Shown one piece after another: positions 8,139-15,761 of a DNA stretch of 19,705 bases (positions within the stretch are counted from its first letter, which is position 1; every line of letters begins with the position of its first letter). The notes under the pieces were generated by a model that did not search any database, was not told the origin of the DNA, and worked only from the letters and a program-made list of their open reading frames with translations. The stretch lies in assembly GCA_050696075.1 (NCBI GenBank), contig JBOGUF010000019.1, forward strand, positions 1 through 19,705, read 5' to 3'. A program made the translations under genes and the position numbers. The stretch comes from JBOGUF01 sp050696075. GTDB taxonomy: Bacteria; Chloroflexota; Chloroflexia; Thermomicrobiales; UBA6265.

Positions 8139-8570
8139 CTCAACGGCCGTCAGAAGGTTCCCGTTGGCTCGAAGGTCGTCCTCTTCCTGGTGCTCGGCGC
8201 GCTGCTCTTCTCCCCGGGCATCATCCCCAGCTATCTGCTTGTCAAAGAACTCGGGCTGATCAACAGCTACGCCGCGCTGGTGGCGCCGCGGTTGATCGGC
8301 GCCTTCAACTTGATCGTGATCCGCAACTTCTTCATGAACATTTCACCGGAGTTGCTTGACGCGGCCCGGATTGACGGGGCGAACGATCTCCAGGTTTTCT
8401 GGCGGATCGTCTTACCGCTTTCGAAAGCGGTTTTGGCGGTGATCGCGCTCTTCTCTGGGGTCAGTTTGTGGAACCAGTTCTTCAACGCGCTGTTCTACAT
8501 CGTCGTCGCCACCGTGCCGAGTACCGAGTACCGAGGCACCATGCCGCGGAGCGGCGCCCACGCGGCATGA
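8139..8570 (+). pseudogene. Internal fragment of a CUT1 carbohydrate ABC permease (LplC/MalG-like), truncated at both ends
   Basis: Homology to permeases is visible immediately after the Gfo/Idh stop, in the same frame (GRQKVPVGSKVVLFLVLG). It continues through SPGIIPSYLLVKELGLINS and the EAA loop (ELLDAARIDGANDLQVFWRIVLPLSK) to LWNQFFNALFYI near 8505. It then turns into unrelated residues (VPSTEYRG...) and stops at 8570. About 120-130 residues are left of a normal 290-300. The N-terminal membrane helices and the C-terminus are missing, so it cannot form a transporter subunit. GTG at 8190 could initiate an ORF, but this is best read as a relic of a deleted importer operon that once followed or carried the dehydrogenase gene. 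Confidence 0.82.
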
Positions 8571-8618
8571 AAATAGCCACCGGATTCGCCAATCCGAGCC
8601 ATTTTCACAGCAGGAACG

Positions 8619-8682
8619 AGGAATCTCGCTCGTCGGCTTTGTGAGGCGAGATTCCTCCTGACGTCAGCATGACGAAGGGGCG
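8619..8682. repeat. REP-like palindromic repeat, copy 2
   Basis: A perfect 11-bp inverted repeat, AGGAATCTCGC (8619-8629) and GCGAGATTCCT (8646-8656), is followed by TCAGCATGACGAAGGGGCG (8664-8682), a 19-nt segment shared with the end of the repeat at 6677-6816 apart from one base. It lies between the permease relic and the sulfatase stop. The hairpin could also end sulfatase mRNA, but there is no T-run. Confidence 0.55.
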
Positions 8683-8712
8683 GTCGGCATGACAGGGCGA
8701 AACGTTCGAGGC

Positions 8713-10242
8713 CTATTTCCCGTTTAGACCGAGCCGCCGGTATTGCTCCGCCGGCGCCTTCAATTCGCGCATCGCCTCGACCATCAAGTCACGCATACGG
8801 GCGGCCTCAGCGGGGCGGTCCTTGGTGAGGTTGTCGTCTTGGCGGGGGTCGTCGTGGACGTCGAAGAGCATTGGCTCGTCGTGGCGTGCGATGGACGTTC
8901 CGGCGTAGCGCCAGACCGGCGAGTCGGTATAGGGGAGGAAGCGGCCGGCCTCGGCGTCGAGGTGCGGGCGCGTGGGCTGGAACCAGTCCCACGGGGCCAT
9001 CTGGATCATCATCGTCGAGTAGGCGTCGACGGGAGCGTTCGCGGGGCACGGGTGGAAATAGGTGTACCGCCCATCAGTGACGTTCATGGTCGAGCCCCAA
9101 TAGCCGTAGAGCGCCCAATCGCGATGCTGTTGCCGCTCGTCGCGCAGGAGCGGCACGAGGCTACGGCTGTGGACGTGCGGCGGGACCGGCGCGTCGAGTG
9201 CGTCGAGGATCGTGGCGTAGAGGTCGACCGCCGAGGTAATGGCCGCGGTGCGCCTGCCTGGGCGTGGGTTGGCTGGATGCCAGATCAATAAGGGAGTATG
9301 CGCCAGCACGTCGTAGAAGGGGGCCATCGGCTTCCCCATCCAGCCGTGCTCGCCGAGGAAATGGCCGTGGTCGGTGGTGACGACCACCATCGTCTCGTCC
9401 CATAAGTTGTTGCGGTCGAGCGCATCGAGCACCTTCCCGAACCAGCGGTCGACCATGGTGATCTTGCCGGCAAACTGCGAGCGGACGAAGGCGACCTGAC
9501 GCGGGGTGAGCCGGCTCCGGCCTTCGTCGATCCGGCCGTAGACCGGCCAGACGACGAGGTCAGGATCGCGCGGGTTCTCATCGGTATACATCGAGGCGTA
9601 CGGTTCGGGACAATGAAACGGCTCGTGGACGTCGAAGCTGTCCACGGCCAAGAGCCACTTCGGGTAGACATGGTTGTCGTCCAGCCACGAGGCTGTTCGT
9701 GAAAAGACCTTGGCCGGAAAGAAGTCGGTTTCATCCTCGATGGCGAACGAGGCGACGTTGCGAGCGTAGGCCGCTCGGTTCATGTAGTTGGTCACCATGT
9801 CGGTGCGATTGGTTACGAGTTGCCGCAGGAACGCCGGGTTGGGCTCGCGCGGCGCGGTCTGCCACGCGTCGCATTCGTGGCCGCGGATGAACTCGAAGCC
9901 GTTGTAGTCCTCGTAGTAGCCGTGGCTGCCATGCTGGAAGTAGTGGTAGTGGTCGGTCACCAGTTGGGTGACGGCGCCTGCTTGGCGGGCCGACCGGGAC
10001 AGGGGCACGTCATAGGCCTCGAGCGGTCCCCAGGGCCGCCAGAGGAACTCCTGGATGCCGGAGAAGAACTCCCGGCGGGCCGGCATGCAGGGGAGACTCC
10101 CGGCGTAATGGGTATCGAAGACCATCGCCCGTTGGGCGAAGCGGTCGAGGTCCGGCGATTGGACGTCGAGCTCGATCGGTTGGCCGTAGACCTTCAGAAA
10201 GTCCCGGCTCAGGCTGTCGATTGAAATGAAGATCACGTTCAT
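8713..10242 (-). CDS. Sulfatase (type I, alkaline-phosphatase superfamily), cytoplasmic
   Basis: A 509-residue sulfate-ester hydrolase. The sulfatase signature LPCMPARREFFSG places Cys52 in the CxPxR context, where it must be converted to formylglycine. Metal and active-site residues are visible: Asp9 in IFISIDSL, Arg56, His206 in DVHEPF, and Asp291-His292 in VTTDHGHFLGEHG with Lys304. The usual second N-terminal Asp (DD) is Ser10 here. The protein begins directly with the first beta strand and has no signal peptide, so it should act inside the cell. ATG 10242 has GAGG 8 nt upstream. It lies 98 bp downstream of the MalG-type permease on the same strand, so it is probably the last gene of that operon and hydrolyses an imported sulfated compound. 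No sulfatase-maturating enzyme lies in the window. Substrate unknown. Confidence 0.93.
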   Translation of the reverse strand: MNVIFISIDSLSRDFLKVYGQPIELDVQSPDLDRFAQRAMVFDTHYAGSLPCMPARREFFSGIQEFLWRPWGPLEAYDVPLSRSARQAGAVTQLVTDHYHYFQHGSHGYYEDYNGFEFIRGHECDAWQTAPREPNPAFLRQLVTNRTDMVTNYMNRAAYARNVASFAIEDETDFFPAKVFSRTASWLDDNHVYPKWLLAVDSFDVHEPFHCPEPYASMYTDENPRDPDLVVWPVYGRIDEGRSRLTPRQVAFVRSQFAGKITMVDRWFGKVLDALDRNNLWDETMVVVTTDHGHFLGEHGWMGKPMAPFYDVLAHTPLLIWHPANPRPGRRTAAITSAVDLYATILDALDAPVPPHVHSRSLVPLLRDERQQHRDWALYGYWGSTMNVTDGRYTYFHPCPANAPVDAYSTMMIQMAPWDWFQPTRPHLDAEAGRFLPYTDSPVWRYAGTSIARHDEPMLFDVHDDPRQDDNLTKDRPAEAARMRDLMVEAMRELKAPAEQYRRLGLNGK

Positions 10243-10324
10243 GGTGGATGCCTCGTCTCCTCGGTGTGCGGCCTGGCCGCCGTCTCGACCGCGAGCGGCT
10301 TGCCTCTACAGTTCGTTTCTAAAG

Positions 10325-10345
10325 CCTAACGCCTCATGCCTTAGC
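10325..10345. repeat. Degenerate 7-bp (CCTAACG) tandem repeat, copy 1
   Basis: Three consecutive heptamers, CCTAACG, CCTCATG and CCTTAGC, overlap the stop codon of the MalG-type permease. The same heptamer array occurs at 19630-19657. Short, so individually weak. Confidence 0.4.
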
Positions 10346-11171
10346 CTTTGACCCCGCCAAGGCTCAGCCCATGGACGATCTGCCGTTGCGCCACCAGTGC
10401 CACGGCGACGACTGGGGCCATGATCATCACGCCGGTCGCCGTGAAGGGACCCCAGCGACTCTCCTCCGCGGCCAGGAAGCTGAAGATCGCCACCGTGGCG
10501 GTCTGCGTATCCGGGCCGGTGAGCACGACCGCGTAGAGAAACTCGCTCCAGGCATTGATGAAGGCGAAGATCGCGGTCACGGCGACGCCGCCGCGCACCT
10601 GGGGCAAGACAATGCGGGCGAAGGCGCCGAAGCGCGAGGCGCCGTCGACCGTCGCCGCCTCCTCCATCTCCCTAGGCACATCCTGAAAGTACGTGATCAT
10701 GATCCAGACACTGAACGGGATCGTGAAGGTCAGGTAGATGACAATCATGCCCAGGTAGCTATCGAGCAGCCGAAGCCGGTTGAGGATGAAGAAGTATGGA
10801 ATGAGCAGCCCGATTGGCGGCGCCATCTGCATGAAGAGGGTATAGAAGGACAACGTGGTCTTCAGCCGGAAGCGCAAGCGGGCGTAGGCGTAGGCGGCCG
10901 GCACCGCGACCAGGACGGCCAGCATGGTGCTGCCGACGGTGATGATCAGGCTGTTCGTGATGCTGCTGAGGATGCCGTGCGTGCCCAGCGCTTCCTGGTA
11001 GTGGTCCAGCGTGGGGAGGAAGAAGAGCGTTGGCGGGCTGGTAAAGATCGCGGTGCGGGGCTTCAACGAGGTGAGGAAGACCCACAGCACCGGGAACGCC
11101 CAAATCAGGATCACGACGATGAGCAGCGTGTAGGTCAGCAGCGTGCGCATCGTTCGCTTGCGTCGCGTCAT
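10341..11171 (-). CDS. CUT1 carbohydrate ABC permease, MalG/UgpE type
   Basis: A 276-residue inner-membrane subunit with six expected helices. The first is LLTYTLLIVVILIWAFPVLWVF (about 10-31), then TSLKPRTAIF, typical of MalG-type proteins. The ATPase-docking EAA loop is EEAATVDGASRFGAFARIVLP (about 185-205). The C-terminal LVAQRQIVHGLSLGGVKG is the classic MalG ending. The ATG at 11171 overlaps the upstream permease stop as TGATG, implying translational coupling, with GGGAG about 8 nt before it. It pairs with the MalF-type protein encoded at 11171-12121. Confidence 0.94.
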   Translation of the reverse strand: MTRRKRTMRTLLTYTLLIVVILIWAFPVLWVFLTSLKPRTAIFTSPPTLFFLPTLDHYQEALGTHGILSSITNSLIITVGSTMLAVLVAVPAAYAYARLRFRLKTTLSFYTLFMQMAPPIGLLIPYFFILNRLRLLDSYLGMIVIYLTFTIPFSVWIMITYFQDVPREMEEAATVDGASRFGAFARIVLPQVRGGVAVTAIFAFINAWSEFLYAVVLTGPDTQTATVAIFSFLAAEESRWGPFTATGVMIMAPVVAVALVAQRQIVHGLSLGGVKG

Positions 11172-12121
11172 CAGGTTTGCTCCCGCAGACGGAAGAGAAC
11201 CCAACTGATCATGGCCGTCAGGAGTAAGAGTACGGTCGCTAGCGCCGCGCCATAGCCCAGATCGAGGCTGGTGAAGGAAACACGATAGGCGTAGAGGTTC
11301 AGGATTTCTGTCGCAGTGCCTGGACCGCCGCCGGTGGCCGAGAAGATCGCGTCGAAGGCGCGCAACGCGATCATCGTGCGCATGATCACGATCACGACGA
11401 TTGTCGTCCGCAGCAGCGGCAGGGTAATGTCGCGGAACCGCTGCCAGGCACTGGCGCCGTCGATCAGGGCCGCCTCGAACGGCTCCGGCGGCAGGGCATG
11501 GAGGGTGGCCGTGAAGACCAGGAAGGCGAAGGGCGTCCACTGCCAAGTATGGATGGCGATGACCGATCCCAACGCCCAGTTCGGATCGGTGAGCCACGGC
11601 TTGGAGCCGAGGCCGATCGTCCGCGCGATGAAGTCGACGATGCCGTAGTCAGGCGTCAGGATGAGCGTGCGCCAGGAGAGCCCGACGACGACGGGCGCCA
11701 AGATCATAGGGAGGAGGACGGCCACGCGGAGCACGCCTTGCCCGCGCAGCGGCTGAAAGAGGGCCAGCGCCAGGGCCAGCCCGATCACTAACTGCAGAGT
11801 TACGCTGGAGAACGTGTAGATCAGCATAATGCGCAGGGCATGCCAGAACCGGTCGTCCTCCACCATCCGGCGGAAGTTCTCGAAGCCGACCAGCTCGTTG
11901 GGGCGGATGCTGGCCAGGTCGATGCGCGCCAGGCTCATCACGAGCAGGGCGACGAGCGGCAGCGTGCCGACGGCGAGCAGGACGAGCAGGCTCGGCGAGA
12001 TCATGAGCGCCGCGAATCGTGCTTCCTGAGCGCGAAAGTGGCCGCCGTCGACGCCGGTCAGGCGCCGACGGCTCTGCTTCGTGCGCCGCGGCCGTGTGGC
12101 GTCAACGATGGTCCCGGGCAT
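11171..12121 (-). CDS. CUT1 carbohydrate ABC permease, MalF/UgpA type
   Basis: A 316-residue inner-membrane subunit. A basic cytoplasmic N-terminus of about 38 residues precedes the first helix (MISPSLLVLLAVGTLPLVALLV). The conserved GFENFRRMVEDDRFWHALR segment follows. The EAA loop is FEAALIDGASAWQRFRDITLP, after an HALPPE sequence usual for UgpA-like proteins. Length is normal and, unlike the permease at 1-1747, there is no extra domain. Its start overlaps the binding-protein stop (TGATG at 12119-12123) and its own stop overlaps the next start, so three transporter genes are tightly coupled. Confidence 0.94.
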   Translation of the reverse strand: MPGTIVDATRPRRTKQSRRRLTGVDGGHFRAQEARFAALMISPSLLVLLAVGTLPLVALLVMSLARIDLASIRPNELVGFENFRRMVEDDRFWHALRIMLIYTFSSVTLQLVIGLALALALFQPLRGQGVLRVAVLLPMILAPVVVGLSWRTLILTPDYGIVDFIARTIGLGSKPWLTDPNWALGSVIAIHTWQWTPFAFLVFTATLHALPPEPFEAALIDGASAWQRFRDITLPLLRTTIVVIVIMRTMIALRAFDAIFSATGGGPGTATEILNLYAYRVSFTSLDLGYGAALATVLLLLTAMISWVLFRLREQT

Positions 12122-13530
12122 CAGCCGCCCATGATGCGCACGATCTCGGCGTTGGCGTCGTCCAACGCCTCTTGCGGCGTCTTCTGGTCCGTCAATGCGG
12201 TTTGGATGGCGATGGCGCAGACCTCACCGATCTCCGGCCATTGCGGCACGCGCGGGCGCCAATCGGGATCAGTGTCCTCTTCCAACGAGGTGAGCACCAC
12301 GTCAACGTAGTCCTCGGTGAAGCCGACGAGCTGCTGGTATTCCGGGTCATTCCAGATCGACGTGCGGTTGACCCCGGTCCGGACGACCGCCTCCTCCGAC
12401 TCCTGGTAGCTGGCGGAGAGGATCTGGGTCGGACGCGAGGCGAGCCACTGGATGTAGAGCCAGGTCGCCTTCTTCCGCGCGTCGGGGAGCGCCCGGTTGA
12501 TGCTCATCGCCCAGTTCCAGATGCTGGTCACACGGCGGCCCGTCGGCCCCTGGGGCCAACGCTGATAGCCGACGTTGCCGGCGACGGTTGACGTGGCCGG
12601 GTTCTCGAGCACCGAGGCGGTGCTGTTGGCATCGATGTACTGGGTGACGCCGCCGGTGGCGAAAGCCTCCATGATCTCGGGCCAGTTCCAATTCTCGACG
12701 CCGGCCGGGGCGTAGTTCTGGAGGATGTCGACGTAGTATTCCAGGGCGCCGACCCCGGCCTCGCTGTTGATCGTCGGATTGCCGTCGGCGTCGAACCACT
12801 GCCCGCCAAACTCGAGGAAGAGCGACGGGAAGATGTACATATTTTGCCCGGCGCCGGCGAAGCCACGCAGCGCCAAGCCGGCTCGATCGTCGGTGTGGGC
12901 CGCCGCCGCCGTCTGGGCGAATGCCTCTAAGGTGTCCGGTGGCGCAAGTCCTAGTTCGTCGAAGACGTCGGCGCGGTAGATATGGATCGTCGCCTCGCCC
13001 TCAACCGGCATACCGTAGAGCTGTCCATCGACCGAGTCGGCCGCGATCCAGCCGGGGATGACGTCGTCGACGTCGAACCACGCCGGGTCGGTCAAGCTCG
13101 GATCGTTCAGGTAGTCGTCGAGCGGGTCGACCCAATCGTTGAACTGGTAGAGCGACAGGTACATGGGATCGCCGGTGTGGGAGGCGTAGTTCCCGGCGCC
13201 GGCAGCCAGGTCGAGCACCGCCTTCTCCCGCAGTTCCCGCGGTGGAATGACCTCGAACTGGACGGTGACGCCGGTCAGCTCGGTGAAGATGTCCTCCGTG
13301 ACGGCCCGGAACTTCTCGAAGTAGTGGGCTGGGGTGACGAGGATGGCGATCGTCTCGCCCTCTGCCTGCCGCCAGTCGATCTGTGCCTCCTGGTACGGGG
13401 CCAGAAGCTCGTTGTCGCCGGTCTGCGCGACCACCGCGGGGGCATGACGCCATGCGGCGACGCCCGGCACGATGGCGCTCCCCAAACCGGCCGCGCCCTT
13501 GAGAAATCTCCGTCGGTTCACCTGACCCAT
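12121..13530 (-). CDS. Extracellular solute-binding protein (family 1) of the sulfatase-linked importer, Tat-exported
   Basis: A 469-residue substrate-binding protein. The signal MGQVNRRRFLKGAAGLGSAI is a canonical twin-arginine leader, with a likely cut after AVVAQ or earlier near residue 33. Family-1 features are an IAILVTPAHYFEKFRAVTED opening, VTVQFEVIPPRELREKAVLD, the YGMPVEGEATIHIYRADVFD segment at the first lobe hinge, and an Ala/Trp-rich C-terminal lobe (KKATWLYIQWLAS). I chose ATG 13530 because AAAGGAGGAGG lies just upstream; an in-frame ATG at 13557 would place that site inside the coding region. It is 55 bp downstream of the IclR gene. Cargo unknown; the sulfatase suggests a sulfated compound. 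Confidence 0.92.
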   Translation of the reverse strand: MGQVNRRRFLKGAAGLGSAIVPGVAAWRHAPAVVAQTGDNELLAPYQEAQIDWRQAEGETIAILVTPAHYFEKFRAVTEDIFTELTGVTVQFEVIPPRELREKAVLDLAAGAGNYASHTGDPMYLSLYQFNDWVDPLDDYLNDPSLTDPAWFDVDDVIPGWIAADSVDGQLYGMPVEGEATIHIYRADVFDELGLAPPDTLEAFAQTAAAAHTDDRAGLALRGFAGAGQNMYIFPSLFLEFGGQWFDADGNPTINSEAGVGALEYYVDILQNYAPAGVENWNWPEIMEAFATGGVTQYIDANSTASVLENPATSTVAGNVGYQRWPQGPTGRRVTSIWNWAMSINRALPDARKKATWLYIQWLASRPTQILSASYQESEEAVVRTGVNRTSIWNDPEYQQLVGFTEDYVDVVLTSLEEDTDPDWRPRVPQWPEIGEVCAIAIQTALTDQKTPQEALDDANAEIVRIMGG

Positions 13531-13585
13531 GGCCCCTCCTCCTTTCTCCTCGCTCATGGTGAACGAGGAACTCCGTCCGATGGCC

Positions 13586-14380
13586 TTAGCTCCAGTGTCC
13601 AAGCCGCGTCGAAATGTGCCGCGCCGCCTCGACGATGCGCGGCGCGAGTTCATACGCCCGCTCGCGTGACAGCCGCGTCGCCGGCGCGGCGATCGCAACC
13701 GCGGCGATGACCTCCCCATGGTGGTCCCGAATCGGCGCCGCGACCGCCCGAATGTCGGCCGCGAACTCCAGGTCGTCAACCGAGAACCCCTGCGCCCGGA
13801 TCCGCGCCAGTTCCTTCAGCAGTGTTGCTCGGTCGGTGATGGTGTTGGGGCCGCGCCGGCTCAGAGAATGCTCGTCGAGCAAGGCCGTGAGCTCATCCTC
13901 GGCAAGGTGAGCAAGCAGCGCCTTGCCGTTGGCGGAGCAGTGGGCCGGGACGGTCGCGCTGCCGACCGTGAGACTCGCCCGCAGAGGATGCTGGCTCTCG
14001 ACCTTTTGCAGATAGAGCACGTGGAAGCCGTGGAGGGCGCCGAGATTGACGGTTTCGTGTGTCTCCTCGGCCAGTGCTTCCAGGTAGGACAACGACTCCT
14101 GGCCGATGCCGAGCCGTTTCAGGACCGAGCTGCCCAGCCGGAACACCTCTAAACCGAGCTGATACCGGCCGCTGCCATCGGGGGTGCGCTCGACGAAACC
14201 CTCCCCCTGCAGGGTTGCCAGCATCCGGTAGACGGTGCTCTCCGGCAACTCCACGGCCGTGCTCACCTCGCTCAGGCCGAGGCTGGGCTTGGCCTCTGCC
14301 AACGCCCGGAGAATGCTGACCACGCGCTGCACGGAACGATTCAGCTTGATGCCGCTGGCCGGCACGGCGAGGTCGATCAT
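13586..14380 (-). CDS. IclR-family transcriptional regulator
   Basis: A 264-residue regulator. The N-terminal winged helix (about 13-75) includes SVQRVVSILRALAEAKPSLG and the recognition region LPESTVYRMLATLQGEGFVE. The C-terminal effector domain (about 80-262) has HCSANGKALLAHL, GFSVDDLEFAADIRAVAAPI and VIAAVAIAAPATRLS, all typical of IclR proteins. ATG 14380 has AAAGG five nt upstream; a GTG at 14386 would be worse placed. It is the first gene of the sulfatase-importer operon and is divergent from the PLP enzyme gene. A palindrome at its transcription start (14396-14419) suggests autoregulation. The effector is unknown, probably the imported compound or its product. Confidence 0.94.
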   Translation of the reverse strand: MIDLAVPASGIKLNRSVQRVVSILRALAEAKPSLGLSEVSTAVELPESTVYRMLATLQGEGFVERTPDGSGRYQLGLEVFRLGSSVLKRLGIGQESLSYLEALAEETHETVNLGALHGFHVLYLQKVESQHPLRASLTVGSATVPAHCSANGKALLAHLAEDELTALLDEHSLSRRGPNTITDRATLLKELARIRAQGFSVDDLEFAADIRAVAAPIRDHHGEVIAAVAIAAPATRLSRERAYELAPRIVEAARHISTRLGHWS

Positions 14381-14395
14381 CCGCACCTTTCATCC

Positions 14396-14450
14396 AGTGA
14401 AATAGCACTTTATTAAGTGACTATGATACCAAGGATGGGCGGCGTGTCAA
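14396..14450 (-). promoter_or_regulatory. IclR operon promoter with candidate IclR operator
   Basis: Minus-strand -35 TTGACA (14450-14445), 16-bp spacer, -10 TATCAT (14428-14423), with an extended TGG before the -10. Just downstream, over the predicted start site, lies CACTTTATTAAGTG (14406-14419), arms CACTT/AAGTG, adjoined by AGTGAAATAGCACT (14396-14409). The AT-rich block stands out in GC-rich DNA. Operator function is inference. Confidence 0.72.
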
Positions 14451-14470
14451 GGACCGATGCCCGCCGACCT

Positions 14471-14479
14471 TGCGATAAT
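14471..14479 (+). promoter_or_regulatory. Possible extended -10 promoter for the PLP enzyme gene
   Basis: TGCGATAAT reads as an extended -10 (TG, C, GATAAT) 80 bp before the ATG at 14559. There is no clear -35. It lies about 50 bp from the IclR palindrome, so shared control is possible but unproven. Confidence 0.35.
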
Positions 14480-14558
14480 GGCGTCATCCGTATTGTCAGT
14501 TCCCTGGGACGTCGCGGCCGAGCGCGGTCCCCAGCGTGACCCACGAAGGAGGAGCATC

Positions 14559-15689
14559 ATGGCCGCACCAGCCGTTCACGACCCGCGCACCATCGTCGCG
14601 CCGGGGGAGGCGATCGACACGCCAAGCATGGTCGTCGACGAGGCGATGCTGCAAAAGAACATCGCCGAGATGGCGGCGCTGGCGCGGAGCATGGGCGTCG
14701 CCCTCCGGCCCCACATCAAGACCCATAAGACGCCACAGGTCGCGCGCTTGCAGCTCGCGGCGGGGGCGGTTGGACTCACCTGCGCCAAGCTCGGCGAGGC
14801 GGAGGTGATGGTCGACGCCGGCGCCGACGACGTCCTGATGGCCTACCCGACCATTGGTGAGATCAAGGTCCGGCGGCTGCTGGCGCTGATGGAGCGGGCG
14901 CGCATGATCATCGCCCTCGACTCGCTCGAGGCGGCGGTGGCGCTCGCCGATGCGATGGCGGCCGAGGATCGGGTGCTCGATGTCTACGTAGAAGTCAACA
15001 CCGGCCAGGACCGCGCCGGTGTGCTGGCCGGAGAACAGGCGGTGCAGCTCGCGCTGGCATTGGCCCGGATGCCCGGCCTGCGACTGATCGGCGTGATGAC
15101 GCACGAAGGGCACGCCAACAGCCAGCCGCCGGAGACGATCGAGCGGGTGGCAATGGACGCCGGCCGGAAACTGGTCGATACCGCCGAACGCATCCGCGCC
15201 CACGGGATCGAGTTGCCGGTCGTCAGCGTCGGCTCAACACCGGCCGCCAGCTACACGCCGACGCTGCCCGGCGTGACCGAAATGCGCCCCGGCACCTACG
15301 TCTTCCGGGACGTCTCCGGCTTTCGCTACGGCATCTTCGGTCCCGAGCGGTGCGCGGCGCGCGTCGTCGCCACCGTTATCAGCCATGCCGCGCCCGACCG
15401 CGCCATCGTCGACGCCGGCTCGAAGACCTTGTCGAGCGACAGGACACCCGCCCGGCCCGGCTTCGGCTACATCGTTGACCACGAACACGTCGTCGTCGAC
15501 CGCCTCAGCGAGGAACACGGTGTCTTGGTTGTGCCGCCGGAGGATCCTGGCCTACGCATCGGCGACCGCCTCGAAATCATCCCGAACCACATCTGTCCGG
15601 CGGTCAACCTGATGGAAGAGCTCGTCATCGTCAACGACGGCCACGTCACCGACACCTGGCCGGTCGCCGCCCGTGGGAAGATTCGGTAG
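14559..15689 (+). CDS. D-threonine aldolase / D-serine dehydratase-like PLP enzyme (alanine-racemase fold)
   Basis: A 376-residue fold-type III PLP enzyme. An N-terminal barrel carries the Schiff-base lysine in RPHIKTHK (Lys54). GVMTHEGHA near 185 and VSVGSTPAAS near 225 are phosphate- and substrate-site loops of this family. The C-terminal metal site is PNHICPAVNL, with His344 and Cys346 as the divalent-metal ligands of D-threonine aldolases and D-serine dehydratases. I chose ATG 14559 because of the strong GAAGGAGG upstream; an in-frame ATG at 14457 has no such site. The reaction is probably retro-aldol cleavage or dehydration of a D-beta-hydroxy amino acid; the two cannot be told apart by eye. 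Divergent to the IclR operon, so it may process the imported compound after desulfation (inference). Confidence 0.9.
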   Translation: MAAPAVHDPRTIVAPGEAIDTPSMVVDEAMLQKNIAEMAALARSMGVALRPHIKTHKTPQVARLQLAAGAVGLTCAKLGEAEVMVDAGADDVLMAYPTIGEIKVRRLLALMERARMIIALDSLEAAVALADAMAAEDRVLDVYVEVNTGQDRAGVLAGEQAVQLALALARMPGLRLIGVMTHEGHANSQPPETIERVAMDAGRKLVDTAERIRAHGIELPVVSVGSTPAASYTPTLPGVTEMRPGTYVFRDVSGFRYGIFGPERCAARVVATVISHAAPDRAIVDAGSKTLSSDRTPARPGFGYIVDHEHVVVDRLSEEHGVLVVPPEDPGLRIGDRLEIIPNHICPAVNLMEELVIVNDGHVTDTWPVAARGKIR

Positions 15690-15696
15690 CGGTGCG

Positions 15697-15761
15697 GCGT
15701 TCGAGGTTCGAGGTTCGCAGGACGTTTCTACGCCGAACGTCGAACGACGAACCTCGAACGC
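15697..15761. terminator. Inverted repeat between convergent genes, possible bidirectional terminator
   Basis: Perfect 14-bp arms, GCGTTCGAGGTTCG (15697-15710) and CGAACCTCGAACGC (15748-15761), with inner GGTTCG and CGAACG repetitions. It sits exactly between the PLP enzyme stop and the transglycosylase stop. There is no T-run, so intrinsic termination is uncertain; a dispersed intergenic repeat is the alternative. Confidence 0.5.

Noticed and set aside
10371..11255. Plus-strand open frame of 294 residues over the permease genes
   Set aside because: Highly charged His/Arg/Asp/Glu shadow antisense to two clear membrane proteins.
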